From Aquificaceae bacterium (GTDB taxonomy: Bacteria; Aquificota; Aquificia; Aquificales; Aquificaceae), in contig JBBFKQ010000003.1 of the NCBI GenBank assembly GCA_037481935.1, forward strand, positions 1 through 64,000: DNA of 64,000 nucleotides, given 5' to 3'. Below are positions 1 through 8,839 of the stretch, one piece after another. Each line of letters begins with the position of its first letter. Within the stretch, counting starts at the first letter, position 1. The translations under genes and the position numbers were made by a program. The notes beneath the pieces were generated by a model, which saw nothing but the letters and a program-made list of their open reading frames with translations, made no database searches and was not told the origin of the DNA.

Positions 1-255
1 GCTGTTTCTAACAGGCAGGAGATAGCAAGGAGGCTCATGGAGGTGGGTAGGAGTCCAGATGAGCCTGTTGCCTTTGTGGAGAGGGGGACAACCTCTGGGC
101 AGAGGGTTGTGATAACTAGCCTCAGGGAGCTTTCTGTGAGTCCTCCTGAGGTTAAGCCCCCTGCAGTTATGGTGGTGGGGAAGGTGGTGGGCTTGAAGGA
201 CTATCTGGTATGGTTTGAAGTATCCGAAAAAACCTTTGAAGTTCCCCAGGTTTAG
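1..255 (+). CDS. cobA: Uroporphyrinogen-III C-methyltransferase, C-terminal fragment
   Basis: The frame is open from the window edge to a TAG at 253-255, so only the last 84 residues are visible. They match the C-terminal end of SUMT/CobA tetrapyrrole methyltransferases: an RGTT..QR segment followed by PPAVMVVGKVV and a terminal LVWFE. Family enzymes methylate uroporphyrinogen III at C2 and C7 with SAM to give precorrin-2 for siroheme or cobalamin. The visible ATG at 37 is internal to this domain and is not the start. Because the N-terminal part is missing, a fusion (for example with uroporphyrinogen-III synthase) cannot be excluded. Confidence 0.8.
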   Translation, partial: AVSNRQEIARRLMEVGRSPDEPVAFVERGTTSGQRVVITSLRELSVSPPEVKPPAVMVVGKVVGLKDYLVWFEVSEKTFEVPQV

Positions 256-272
256 GGAACGAATTACAGAGA

Positions 273-308
273 AGGGCATACCTTAAGGTCTTTCCCTGTC
301 TTGTTTTT
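273..308 (+). terminator. Possible intrinsic terminator after cobA
   Basis: An imperfect hairpin (AGGG/CCCT outer stem, ACC/GGT inner stem around a TTAA loop) is followed by TTGTTTTT. It sits 18 bases after the cobA stop and before nrdD, as expected for a terminator. The stem is interrupted by an internal loop, so the call is tentative. Confidence 0.35.
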
Positions 309-362
309 CCAAAAAACTCTATTTAAGATTTTAAAGTAAATAAACTATTAAGGAGGTAAAAT

Positions 363-2468
363 ATGCTGAAAGTGGACATTCCCAGAGAAAGGTCTGCATC
401 TTCCAGAGGTGCCCTGCCAGAAGTGGTAAAGAGGGATGGTGCAATTGTTAGCTTTGACAGGGGCAGAATAGAGAGGGCAATCTCAAAGGCTTTCAGGGCT
501 GTTGATGAGCCAGTGGATGCTTCTACTACGGAGGAGCTTGTGGAGGAGGTTGTTTTCAAGGTGTTGAGTCTGGAAAAGAAAAAGGTTCATGTGGAGGAGA
601 TACAGGATATAGTGGAGGAAGTGCTTATCCTCCATGGCTTCGCAAAGGTTGCGAAGGCCTACATCCTTTACAGAAAGAAGAGGGAGGAAATCAGAGATAT
701 ATCAAAGGCCATAGTTGATGCAGAAAAAGTCGTTCAGGACTATGTATACCAGCAAGACTGGAGGGTTCAGGAAAACGCCAACGCAAGCTACTCCTTCTCC
801 GGTTTAATGCTCCACACCGCGGGGACCGTCATAGCCCACTACACCCTCACCCACGTATATCCTGAAAGGATTGCAAAGGCTCACAGAGAGGGGGACCTTC
901 ATATACATGACCTTTCCCATGGCATAGTGGGATACTGTGCAGGATGGTCTATGGAAGACCTATTAAGAAAGGGCTTTAGAGGTGGTCCTGGGAGGGTTAC
1001 CGCAGGTCCTGCAAAGCACCTCTCTTCTCTTCTTGGTCAAATGGTCAACTTCCTTGGTGTGACGCAGATGGAGTTTGCAGGTGCTCAGGCTCTCAACTCA
1101 GTGGATACTTTCCTTGCACCGTTCGTGAGGGCAGACAGACTTGGCTATAATGAGGTTAAACAGCTTGTTCAACAGCTTGTCTTTTCCCTCAACGTCCCCT
1201 CAAGATGGGGAGGCCAGGCACCTTTCATAAACTTCTCCTTTGACTGGACTGTTCCAGGAGACATGAAGGATAGACCTGTCATAGTTGGAGGTAGAGAAAG
1301 GCCCGACATAGGATACTATGGAGAATTTCAGAAGGAGATGGACATCATAAACAGAGCTTTTATGGAAGTTATGATGGAAGGGGACAACGAAGGCAGGATA
1401 TTTTCCTTCCCCATACCCACTTATAACATAACTCCTGACTTTGAATGGGACTCGGAGAATGCAAGGCTCTTATGGAAGATGACCGCAAAATACGGCATAC
1501 CCTATTTTCAAAACTTCATATCAAGCTCCCTGAAGCCGGGGGATGTAAGAAGTATGTGTTGCAGGCTCCAGCTTGACCTGAGGGAACTCAGAAACAGAAT
1601 GGGTGGTCTTTTTGGAAGCGCCGACAAGACAGGCTCCATAGGAGTTGTAACCATAAACATGCCCAGAATAGGCTACCTTTCTAAGTCCGAGGATGAGTTT
1701 TTTGAAAGGCTTAATGAACTTATGGAGCTTGCGAAGGATAGCCTCGAGATAAAGAGGAAAGTCATAGAAAGGAACCTGAAAAGGGGTCTCATGCCTTACT
1801 CAAGGGAGTATCTGCAATCCTTTGACACCTTCTTTTCTACCATAGGTCTTGTTGGCATGAACGAGGCATGCCTTAACTTCCTTGGTGTCTCCATAGCAGA
1901 GCCTGAGGGCAAGGAGTTTGCCATAAGGGTTCTTAAGTTCATGAGGGAGAGGCTTTCTGATTTTCAGGAGGAGACAGGACATCTTTACAATCTTGAAGCG
2001 ACGCCTGCGGAGGGAACATCCTACAGACTCGCAAAGATAGACAGAATGAAATATCCCGACATAATAACAGCAGGAGAAGGAGAACCTTACTACACGAACT
2101 CAACCCATCTGCCAGTAAACTATACCGATGACCTCTTTGAAGTGCTTCAACATCAGAAGGACTTCCAGACCCTCTACACGGGCGGAACTGTCATACACGC
2201 CTTCTTACAGGAATCTCCTAGTGAACTGGCAGTGGCAAGGTTTATAAAAAGAGCTTTTGAAAATTACCCCATTCCATACCTCACTATTACGCCTACCTTC
2301 TCCGTCTGTGAAGACCACGGCTACATACGGGGCGAACACTTCCATTGCCCCCAGTGTGGAAAACCTGCAGAGGTTTACTCAAGGGTCGTGGGATATTACA
2401 GGCCTGTGCAAAGGTGGAACAGGGGCAAGCAGGAGGAGTTCAGACAGAGGCTGGAGTATGCTATCTAA
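363..2468 (+). CDS. nrdD: Anaerobic (class III) ribonucleoside-triphosphate reductase
   Basis: 701 residues, full length for NrdD, which makes dNTPs from NTPs using a glycyl radical. An ATP-cone regulatory domain occupies roughly residues 18-110. The catalytic MCCR cysteine motif is near residue 397. A C-terminal zinc site is formed by CEDH (about 648) and CPQC (about 662). The glycyl-radical loop RVVGYYRPV with its WNRGK tail is near residue 675. A strong Shine-Dalgarno (AAGGAGGT) precedes the ATG. The activase gene nrdG is not adjacent, so activation must come from elsewhere in the genome. The last 4 bases overlap the convergent Rrf2 gene. Confidence 0.95.
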   Translation: MLKVDIPRERSASSRGALPEVVKRDGAIVSFDRGRIERAISKAFRAVDEPVDASTTEELVEEVVFKVLSLEKKKVHVEEIQDIVEEVLILHGFAKVAKAYILYRKKREEIRDISKAIVDAEKVVQDYVYQQDWRVQENANASYSFSGLMLHTAGTVIAHYTLTHVYPERIAKAHREGDLHIHDLSHGIVGYCAGWSMEDLLRKGFRGGPGRVTAGPAKHLSSLLGQMVNFLGVTQMEFAGAQALNSVDTFLAPFVRADRLGYNEVKQLVQQLVFSLNVPSRWGGQAPFINFSFDWTVPGDMKDRPVIVGGRERPDIGYYGEFQKEMDIINRAFMEVMMEGDNEGRIFSFPIPTYNITPDFEWDSENARLLWKMTAKYGIPYFQNFISSSLKPGDVRSMCCRLQLDLRELRNRMGGLFGSADKTGSIGVVTINMPRIGYLSKSEDEFFERLNELMELAKDSLEIKRKVIERNLKRGLMPYSREYLQSFDTFFSTIGLVGMNEACLNFLGVSIAEPEGKEFAIRVLKFMRERLSDFQEETGHLYNLEATPAEGTSYRLAKIDRMKYPDIITAGEGEPYYTNSTHLPVNYTDDLFEVLQHQKDFQTLYTGGTVIHAFLQESPSELAVARFIKRAFENYPIPYLTITPTFSVCEDHGYIRGEHFHCPQCGKPAEVYSRVVGYYRPVQRWNRGKQEEFRQRLEYAI

Positions 2469-2917
2469 CCCGAGTTTTTCTGGGCGTGGGCGGGCTCATG
2501 CCTGTGCCTGCCTTCCACATCTGCAAGTTCTGCCACGGTAGTGGTGGTCAGGTATTCAAGTATTCTTTCTCTGAGTTCAGTCCACTTGTGATGGACCACG
2601 CAGGGTGAGCTCTGCCACTCTTCACACCTTCCAGGTCTTAGAGCACAGTAATCCAGCTTGTATTCTTCGTCAAGGTAGCGTATAACATCCATGATGGTTA
2701 TCTCTTCAGGTGGGACGGCAAGGGTAAAACCGCCGGTTGGGCCCTTATAGGACTTTAAAACCCTTTCCCTTGCCAGTTTGTGAAAAATCTTTGAAAGAAA
2801 GGGCTTTGGAATCCTCTGGGCTTCTGCAATTTCCTCCACCTTGACAAGCCTGTCCCTGTTGAGGGCAAGGTACGCAAGGGCCAGAAGGGCATATTTAACA
2901 GTTTCTGAGTATATCAT
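2465..2917 (-). CDS. Rrf2 family transcriptional regulator
   Basis: 150 residues with an N-terminal winged helix (about 1-65: SETVKYALLALAYLA, then IPKPFLSKIFHKL) and the Rrf2-type cysteine triplet C91, C98, C106 that in IscR/NsrR/RirA-like proteins holds an Fe-S cluster. Such proteins sense Fe-S status, NO or redox state. The gene converges on nrdD and diverges from glnE with a 56-base gap. Its targets are unknown; autoregulation or control of neighbours such as nrdD or glnE is inference. The C-terminal tail after residue 130 is polar and probably disordered. Confidence 0.85.
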   Translation of the reverse strand: MIYSETVKYALLALAYLALNRDRLVKVEEIAEAQRIPKPFLSKIFHKLARERVLKSYKGPTGGFTLAVPPEEITIMDVIRYLDEEYKLDYCALRPGRCEEWQSSPCVVHHKWTELRERILEYLTTTTVAELADVEGRHRHEPAHAQKNSG

Positions 2918-2973
2918 GAAAATAAATTATATGCCAGAAGCACTTTTTTGCAAAGTGAAATTAGAATATAAGC

Positions 2974-5754
2974 ATGTTTCCCTCAGATTGGTGGAAAAAG
3001 GCGGAAGAAAGGGTAAACAATCTCAAGAAGGCAAAGGAAAGCCTTGAGGAGCTACTCAGCAAACATCCTGAGCCTAAGAGCCTTTTGGACTACCTGAACG
3101 ATAGAAGGTTCATACTGCTCCTTGAGCTCCTTGACCAGTCTGAGTGTATAAAGAAGTTTCTTATAAACCATCCAGAGGACTTTCAGAGAACCATACCAGG
3201 TCTGTGGTATGTCTTCAAAGACAAAAAAACCTATCTGAAGGAGCTGGAGGGTCTCGTGTGGGAGAGTATGTCCGATGAAGAGTTTTCAAGGACCCTCGCT
3301 TACTACAGACACAGGGAGCTTATGAGAATAATGGCAAAGGAGATACTTGGCACTGCCAGATACGAGGAGCTTCTTCAGGAATACTCACAGCTTCCTGATG
3401 CCATGTTAGAGCTTGCCTACAGGAGAGCTTACAAAGAGGCGGTGGAGAAATACGGAAAGCCTCTGGATGAAGAGGGAAGACCTGCCACAGGATGCGTGAT
3501 AGCCCTCGGGAAGCTGGGAAGCTATGAGCTCAACTACTACTCAGATATAGACATAATGTTCATACATTCCACAGACAGGGGACAGGCGGGGAAGTTAACT
3601 CTGAACGAGTTCTTCTCGAGGTTTTTCCAGAAAGTCTTCAGGCTCATGACCCAGATAACGCCGGAGGGCAAGCCCTACGAGGTGGACCTTGACCTGAGAC
3701 CTTTTGGCAAATCTGGACCTGTAAGCATGTCTCTCAGAAGCGCAGAGCTCTACTATGAGTCTTATGGTAGAACGTGGGAGAGGTTCGCCCTTCTGAGAGC
3801 AAGATACTGTGCGGGAGATGAAGAGCTTTACAGGGCCTTTGAAAGGGAAGTAAAAGAGCCCTTTGTCTTTAAAAAGTCTGTGGACTACAGAATACTGGAG
3901 GAGATAAGGCTTATAAAGGCACAGATAGCCAGTGAGGCAAAGAAGAAACTGCTTGGCAGAAACAACATAAAGACGGGAGAGGGTGGTATAAGGGAGGTGG
4001 AGTTTGCAGTTCAGTCCCTGCTTCTGCTTCTGGGGGGAAAGTTTCCTTTCCTCAGAGAGAGCAACACCTTCAGGGCCATATGGAAGCTGAGTCAGAAGGG
4101 GGTCTTTTCTGGGGAAGAAGCCATATTTTTAGAGAGGGCTTACGAGTTTCTCAGAAGGCTTGAACACAAGGTTCAGCTCTATTCCTGCACGCAAACGCAG
4201 AGCTTTTCAGAAGCAGATTTCCCAAGGCTTGCAAAGGCTATGGGCATGAAGGAGCAGGAGCTCAGGGACAGCTATGAAAAGTTCACAAAGGGTGTAAGCC
4301 TTATCTTTTCTCAGATAATGCCCTCACAGGTAGAGGAGGAGCTCCATCCTATTCAGAGAGCCTTGCTGAACAGCGATCTGGAAGAGGCAAGGGAAATCCT
4401 GAACGGCTACGGCTTTAGAGAGCCAGTAAGAGCCTTTAACATACTCCTTAGCTACATAAGCGGAAGGGAGGGCATAAAGCTGTCCACTCAGGAAAAAGAG
4501 ACATTTATAAAAGTCCTTCCTCAGCTTCTTGAAAGTATGGCTCAGACCACAGACCCGGATGAAACCCTTTCCAACTTTGATAAGTTCTTTTCAAACCCCA
4601 CAGGCAGGAAGGTAATCCTGAGCCCTGCAAAGGAAGACGTAAGCAAAAGCCTCTGCAGGGTCTTTTCTCTCTCATCTTACCTTTCCACGCTGATAAGCAG
4701 ATATCCAGACCTTGTGGAGGATGTGCTCACCCTTTATCAGGACTTTCCTGAGGAGGAAAGGTTCACTGAAGAGTTTGAAAAATACAGAAGCACACTGGGG
4801 CTCAGCCCGGAGAATCTCTACAGAAGGTTTAAAAGGGTCTGGGAGATAAGAATAGCTCTTGTGTATCTTGTAAAGAAGGAGGACAGATACAGAAAGCTCT
4901 TCAGCTTCTTTGAAAAGCTCTCAGACCTTGCAGACTTTTTATTGCGAAGACTGTGGAAAGACCTCGGGTTTGAGGACATGCTTCTTCTTGCCCTTGGCAA
5001 GTATGGAAGCAAAGAGCTCACAGTTGGCTCTGACCTTGACCTTGTTTTCCTGTGCAGAGAATCCGGAGAGGAAAAGACCAGAAAAGCTCAGGAACTGATT
5101 GCCTTTCTCACAAAGCATACCTCGGAGGGTTACCTTTACGATGTGGACTTCAGGCTCAGACCCATGGGAAGCGCCGGAGAAATAGCTCCCTCCATGAGCT
5201 TTTACAGAGAATACTTCCAGTCTCAGGCAAGGACATGGGAAAGACTTGCATGGACAAGATGCAGATACGTAGCTGGACCGCAGGAGCTTGCAGAGGAGTT
5301 TGAAGGGCTCCTCAGAAGCTTTCTCTTTGAAAAGCCACTGGGTGAAAAGGAAAGGGGAGAAATAAGGGATATGAGGCTTGCCCTTGAGGGCAACGCAAAG
5401 AAGGGAAAGGAAATTTTGGACCTCAAGTTCTCTCCCGGAGGGCTTATTGACGCAGAGTTTCTCATTCAGTATTACAGCCTTTTAGAAAGGCTAAGAGAAC
5501 CCTCAATGATAAGAGCCTGTGGTAGGCTTATGGAAAAGTATCCGGTTCTCAAAGAGGTGCAAGAGCACTACACTTTTCTCAGGCTTGTGGAAACAAGGCT
5601 CAGGCTTTCAAAGGAGAGGGCAGGGTCTTTACTTGGACCTCAGGATATGAAAAGGGTAGCAAGCTCGCTGGGCATGCAGACAGAGGAGCTTCAGGAAAAG
5701 GTTATGGGTAGCATGAAGAGGCTGAGGGATATCTTTCTTGAGGTCTTTGATTGA
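2974..5754 (+). CDS. glnE: Bifunctional glutamine synthetase adenylyltransferase/adenylyl-removing enzyme
   Basis: 926 residues, the usual GlnE length. Two nucleotidyltransferase domains are visible: GKLGSYELNYYSDIDIMF near residue 178 (adenylyl-removing half) and GKYGSKELTVGSDLDLVF near residue 675 (adenylyltransferase half), each keeping the GS..D.D metal-binding core. Each is followed by its RP.G/RTWERFAL or RTWERLAW segment. The enzyme adds or removes AMP on glutamine synthetase under PII control. The intact first motif implies de-adenylylation is retained. It ends 1 base before the convergent mgtE-like gene. Confidence 0.95.
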   Translation: MFPSDWWKKAEERVNNLKKAKESLEELLSKHPEPKSLLDYLNDRRFILLLELLDQSECIKKFLINHPEDFQRTIPGLWYVFKDKKTYLKELEGLVWESMSDEEFSRTLAYYRHRELMRIMAKEILGTARYEELLQEYSQLPDAMLELAYRRAYKEAVEKYGKPLDEEGRPATGCVIALGKLGSYELNYYSDIDIMFIHSTDRGQAGKLTLNEFFSRFFQKVFRLMTQITPEGKPYEVDLDLRPFGKSGPVSMSLRSAELYYESYGRTWERFALLRARYCAGDEELYRAFEREVKEPFVFKKSVDYRILEEIRLIKAQIASEAKKKLLGRNNIKTGEGGIREVEFAVQSLLLLLGGKFPFLRESNTFRAIWKLSQKGVFSGEEAIFLERAYEFLRRLEHKVQLYSCTQTQSFSEADFPRLAKAMGMKEQELRDSYEKFTKGVSLIFSQIMPSQVEEELHPIQRALLNSDLEEAREILNGYGFREPVRAFNILLSYISGREGIKLSTQEKETFIKVLPQLLESMAQTTDPDETLSNFDKFFSNPTGRKVILSPAKEDVSKSLCRVFSLSSYLSTLISRYPDLVEDVLTLYQDFPEEERFTEEFEKYRSTLGLSPENLYRRFKRVWEIRIALVYLVKKEDRYRKLFSFFEKLSDLADFLLRRLWKDLGFEDMLLLALGKYGSKELTVGSDLDLVFLCRESGEEKTRKAQELIAFLTKHTSEGYLYDVDFRLRPMGSAGEIAPSMSFYREYFQSQARTWERLAWTRCRYVAGPQELAEEFEGLLRSFLFEKPLGEKERGEIRDMRLALEGNAKKGKEILDLKFSPGGLIDAEFLIQYYSLLERLREPSMIRACGRLMEKYPVLKEVQEHYTFLRLVETRLRLSKERAGSLLGPQDMKRVASSLGMQTEELQEKVMGSMKRLRDIFLEVFD

Positions 5755-5755
5755 T

Positions 5756-6712
5756 TCAGAGAAGGAGAGAGGCTACAAGGAAGTAGACAAAGACCGATAT
5801 TATATCCTGCAACACGGTGGCAAGAGGGCCGCTTCCGTGTGCTGGGTCCGAGCCAAGCCTTTTGAGAAACATGGGCAGCAAAGAGGCCACAAAGCCGGCC
5901 GCCGTTGAAGCAAGAAGTATGGCAAGAGAGACAACGAGGGCGATTTTCATATCCTTCCAGAAGATGGATACTGCAAAGAAACTGAAAAAGAAGAGGGCAA
6001 GGCCTATGGCACTGCTTGTTTTGGTTTCCCTTCCTATGTCTACAGGTATTCTCAGGGCAAGAGCCCTGACTATGAGAGCCTCTGTCTGCGTTCCCACAGC
6101 ATCTGCAAGGTAAACCACCGTTGGTATAAAAAAGGCAAGAGCCACATGCCTTTCCAGCTCTTTTTCAAACATGCCCACCACTCCAGCGGCTAGAAATCCA
6201 CCCACAAGACCAGCGAGGAGCCAGGGCAGCCTGTAGAGGACTCTTCTGCCAAGGTCTGCACTCCCATAAGACACAGCCATATTGTCTGGTCCCAGAATAC
6301 CCGCCATCTTTGAGAGGTCTTCCTCATGTTCCTGAAGCAAAACTCTGAGAAGGGTGAAGGGTGGTATGAGTCCAAGAAAGTATCCATAGTGGTCCACAAC
6401 GGGCATGGCGTATTCGCCCTTCTGCACCGCCTGCCATGCTACCACCTCCTGGTCTGTATCTGGGCTTACCCTTGGGGGGTCTGAGTCCATGATGCCACCT
6501 ATCCTGTCCTCGGGACCTGCACTGAAGAGGTCCTCTGCCGTAACTATTCCAACAAGCTTCCCTCCCTCAAGAACCACTATGTGAGAGGCGGAGACATACT
6601 TTTTGCCAAGTATCCTTTCAATGGTCTCCTCCACAGTGTTTTCAGGATGTGCTATTGGCACATCAACAACTGCAAGAGCTTTTGCAGTCTCATAAAAGGC
6701 TCCCCTGTCCAT
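5756..6712 (-). CDS. MgtE-like Mg2+ transporter lacking the N domain
   Basis: 318 residues against about 450 for classical MgtE. Two CBS domains fill about residues 15-135, then five hydrophobic helices form the MgtE pore domain (about 165-318). The pore end retains DPAHGSGPLATVLQD, matching the DPA..sGP....D signature whose aspartate lines the Mg2+ site. The superhelical N domain that helps gate Thermus MgtE is missing: the protein begins almost directly with CBS1. It is probably an inner-membrane divalent cation channel with simplified gating. The start codon lies downstream of gltX on the same strand. Confidence 0.85.
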   Translation of the reverse strand: MDRGAFYETAKALAVVDVPIAHPENTVEETIERILGKKYVSASHIVVLEGGKLVGIVTAEDLFSAGPEDRIGGIMDSDPPRVSPDTDQEVVAWQAVQKGEYAMPVVDHYGYFLGLIPPFTLLRVLLQEHEEDLSKMAGILGPDNMAVSYGSADLGRRVLYRLPWLLAGLVGGFLAAGVVGMFEKELERHVALAFFIPTVVYLADAVGTQTEALIVRALALRIPVDIGRETKTSSAIGLALFFFSFFAVSIFWKDMKIALVVSLAILLASTAAGFVASLLPMFLKRLGSDPAHGSGPLATVLQDIISVFVYFLVASLLL

Positions 6713-6752
6713 GTGTATAGTCTATCAGACCAATCTTAATATTCCGTTAAAA

Positions 6753-8162
6753 TCAGCCCAGAAGCCTGAGTGCCCTTGCAACTCTTTCCAGAACCTTTTC
6801 CGTGGGCATCACATCACAGATTATGTCCACTCCTACACCCTCCAGCTCTCCCGTGAGGCAGGCTCTGAGGGCATGCCACACATCCTTTGCCTTCAGATTT
6901 AGCTCCTTCTGTATCTCCTTCGCTATTTCCTTCACTCTGGTAGCATTGAGCTCGCCCTCCTGAGCTTTTTGCAGGAAAAGCTCAAGCACTTCCCTTGAGT
7001 GCTCGTTCTCAAGCACCGCCATAGCCTGCTCTGAATAGCTTATCTCTTCCACAAAGAAGGGCTTTAATCTTTCAACCCCATCAAGCAGGGTTTCAAAGGA
7101 GTCTCTGGTTCTTTCAAGGACCTTTTTTACATATTCCCTGTCTACTTCGTATCCAGCCCTCTGGAGGAAAGGCATAAACTCCTCCACAAGCCTGTCAAGG
7201 GAGAGAACTTCCCTTATGTATACCCCGTTCATCCACCTGAGCTTTTCCTTGCTGAAGACCGCAGGCGATGAGTTAACATCCTCAAGCCTGAAAAGCTGTA
7301 TGAGCTCATCTTTTGAAAATATCTCCTTCCCTTCCTCCGGGGGGGACCAGCCCAGAAGGCACAGAAAGTTAAAAAGGGCTTCCGGCAGGTATCCTTCCTC
7401 TCTGTAGTTTCTGACAGAAACCGCTCCATGTCTTTTTGAGAGCTTGCTCCTGTCCTCTCCCAGTATGACGGGTAGGTGGGCAAACTCTGGAATCTCAAAA
7501 CCCAGAGCTTCGTAGATGAGTATCTGCTTTGGTGTGTTGGGTATGTGGTCTTCGCCCCTTACCACATGGGTGACACCCATAAGGGCATCATCCACCACCA
7601 CCACAAAGTTGTAGGTGGGTGTCCCATCGCTCCGCACTATCACAAAATCTCCAAAGTCATCCACGCTTATGGCTATGTGCCCCTTTATGAGGTCTTCAAA
7701 GACAACAACCCTTCCATCGGGCACCCTGAAGCGTATAGCATAGGGCTTGCCCTCTCTCTTGAAGGCTTCCGCTTCCTCCCTGCTGAGAACTCTACACTTG
7801 CCCGAGTAGCGGTAGGGCACTCCTCTTTCCTCCGCCTTCTTGCGTTCTTCTTCCAGTTCATCCACCGTGCAGAAGCAGGGGTAGGCGTGTCCACTCTCAA
7901 GAAGTCTCTGTGTATACTCCCTGTATATGTCAAACCTCTCCGACTGCCTGTAGAACTCATCCCACTCAATTCCAAGCCACTGAAGGTCCTCAAGAAGCAT
8001 CCTCTCAAACTCCTCTGTGGACCTTTCCCTGTCCGTGTCCTCAACCCTAAGGATAAACTTTCCTCCATGATGTCTTGCAAAGAGGTAGCTGAATATGGCG
8101 GTTCTTGCGTTCCCCAGGTGCAGGTATCCTGTGGGGCTCGGTGCAAAGCGTGAAACTACCAT
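6753..8162 (-). CDS. gltX: Glutamyl-tRNA synthetase
   Basis: 469 residues from the ATG at 8162 (MVVSRFAPSPTGYLHLGNA). An upstream in-frame ATG at 8201 would add 13 unrelated residues and overlap nth, so it was rejected. The class I signature HLGNA and the KMSKS equivalent DRSKLSKRHG are both present, followed by the helical anticodon-binding region. It charges tRNA-Glu, which here also feeds heme synthesis through HemA. A tRNA-Glu gene lies at 56415. A TATAAT box lies 6 bases before the start, suggesting a leaderless transcript in addition to any read-through from nth. Confidence 0.95.
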   Translation of the reverse strand: MVVSRFAPSPTGYLHLGNARTAIFSYLFARHHGGKFILRVEDTDRERSTEEFERMLLEDLQWLGIEWDEFYRQSERFDIYREYTQRLLESGHAYPCFCTVDELEEERKKAEERGVPYRYSGKCRVLSREEAEAFKREGKPYAIRFRVPDGRVVVFEDLIKGHIAISVDDFGDFVIVRSDGTPTYNFVVVVDDALMGVTHVVRGEDHIPNTPKQILIYEALGFEIPEFAHLPVILGEDRSKLSKRHGAVSVRNYREEGYLPEALFNFLCLLGWSPPEEGKEIFSKDELIQLFRLEDVNSSPAVFSKEKLRWMNGVYIREVLSLDRLVEEFMPFLQRAGYEVDREYVKKVLERTRDSFETLLDGVERLKPFFVEEISYSEQAMAVLENEHSREVLELFLQKAQEGELNATRVKEIAKEIQKELNLKAKDVWHALRACLTGELEGVGVDIICDVMPTEKVLERVARALRLLG

Positions 8163-8168
8163 GGGAAT

Positions 8169-8174
8169 ATTATA
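8169..8174 (-). promoter_or_regulatory. -10 box 6 bases before gltX start
   Basis: Exact TATAAT on the minus strand, 6 bases upstream of the gltX ATG and with no Shine-Dalgarno between. Transcription would begin at or near the start codon. No convincing -35 is visible, and the box overlaps the end of nth. Confidence 0.4.
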
Positions 8175-8826
8175 GCCCGTAGTTATTCCTGTAATAGTCA
8201 CACCATGCGCTCACGGGACATTCTCCGCATTTTGGCCTTACGGGCCTGCATATAGTCTGACCGAAGGCCACGAGAAGTCTGTTGTAGTCCCTCCAGTATT
8301 CCTGGGGAACCACCTGCATGAGGGCTTTCTCTGTCTCCTCTGGATTTCTTGTCCTTACCAGACCCCAGCGGTTGCTTATGCGGTGCACATGCACATCCAC
8401 CGCTATGGCAGGCTTTCCAAAGCCCTCTGAAAGCACTATGTTCGCCACCTTTCTTCCCACTCCCCTGAGCCTGAGAAGGTCCTCCATTGTATCCGGCACT
8501 TTTCCACCAAATTCCTCCACAAGCTGTCTTGCAAGCTCCTTAAGATGTTTTGCCTTGTTTCTATAAAAGCCCACGGGATGTATGAGCCTCTGGAGCTCAT
8601 CCAGATCCATCTTGAGCAGGTCCTGGGGACTCTTTATCCTCTCTAAAAACCTCTTGCAGACTTCTGCTGTTGTTTCATCCCTTGTCCTTGTGGAGAGGAG
8701 GGCACAGAGGAGGGCACTGAGGGGGTCCTTTCTTTTCTGGGCTATGAGCTTGACGATAGGGGCGTGCCACCTGGGATATTCTCTTTTCATTATCTGGAGG
8801 ACTGTTGGAAGGTCTTCCTTTCTCAT
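8170..8826 (-). CDS. nth: Endonuclease III (DNA glycosylase/AP lyase)
   Basis: 218 residues. The helix-hairpin-helix LRLRGVGRKVANIVL includes the catalytic lysine, and the conserved aspartate follows in AVDVHVHR. The C-terminal C-x6-C-x2-C-x5-C set (CRPVRPKCGECPVSAWC) is the [4Fe-4S] site. The enzyme removes oxidised pyrimidines and nicks abasic sites in base excision repair. It lies in a minus-strand run between the MFS gene and gltX, 13 bases after the MFS stop codon. Confidence 0.95.
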   Translation of the reverse strand: MRKEDLPTVLQIMKREYPRWHAPIVKLIAQKRKDPLSALLCALLSTRTRDETTAEVCKRFLERIKSPQDLLKMDLDELQRLIHPVGFYRNKAKHLKELARQLVEEFGGKVPDTMEDLLRLRGVGRKVANIVLSEGFGKPAIAVDVHVHRISNRWGLVRTRNPEETEKALMQVVPQEYWRDYNRLLVAFGQTICRPVRPKCGECPVSAWCDYYRNNYGL

Positions 8827-8839
8827 AAGTTTTTGTATT

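Noticed and set aside
7476-8153. 225-residue open frame on the plus strand across gltX
   Set aside because: It is antisense to a well-conserved synthetase gene, has no family likeness and no ribosome site; its length follows from the codon bias of gltX.
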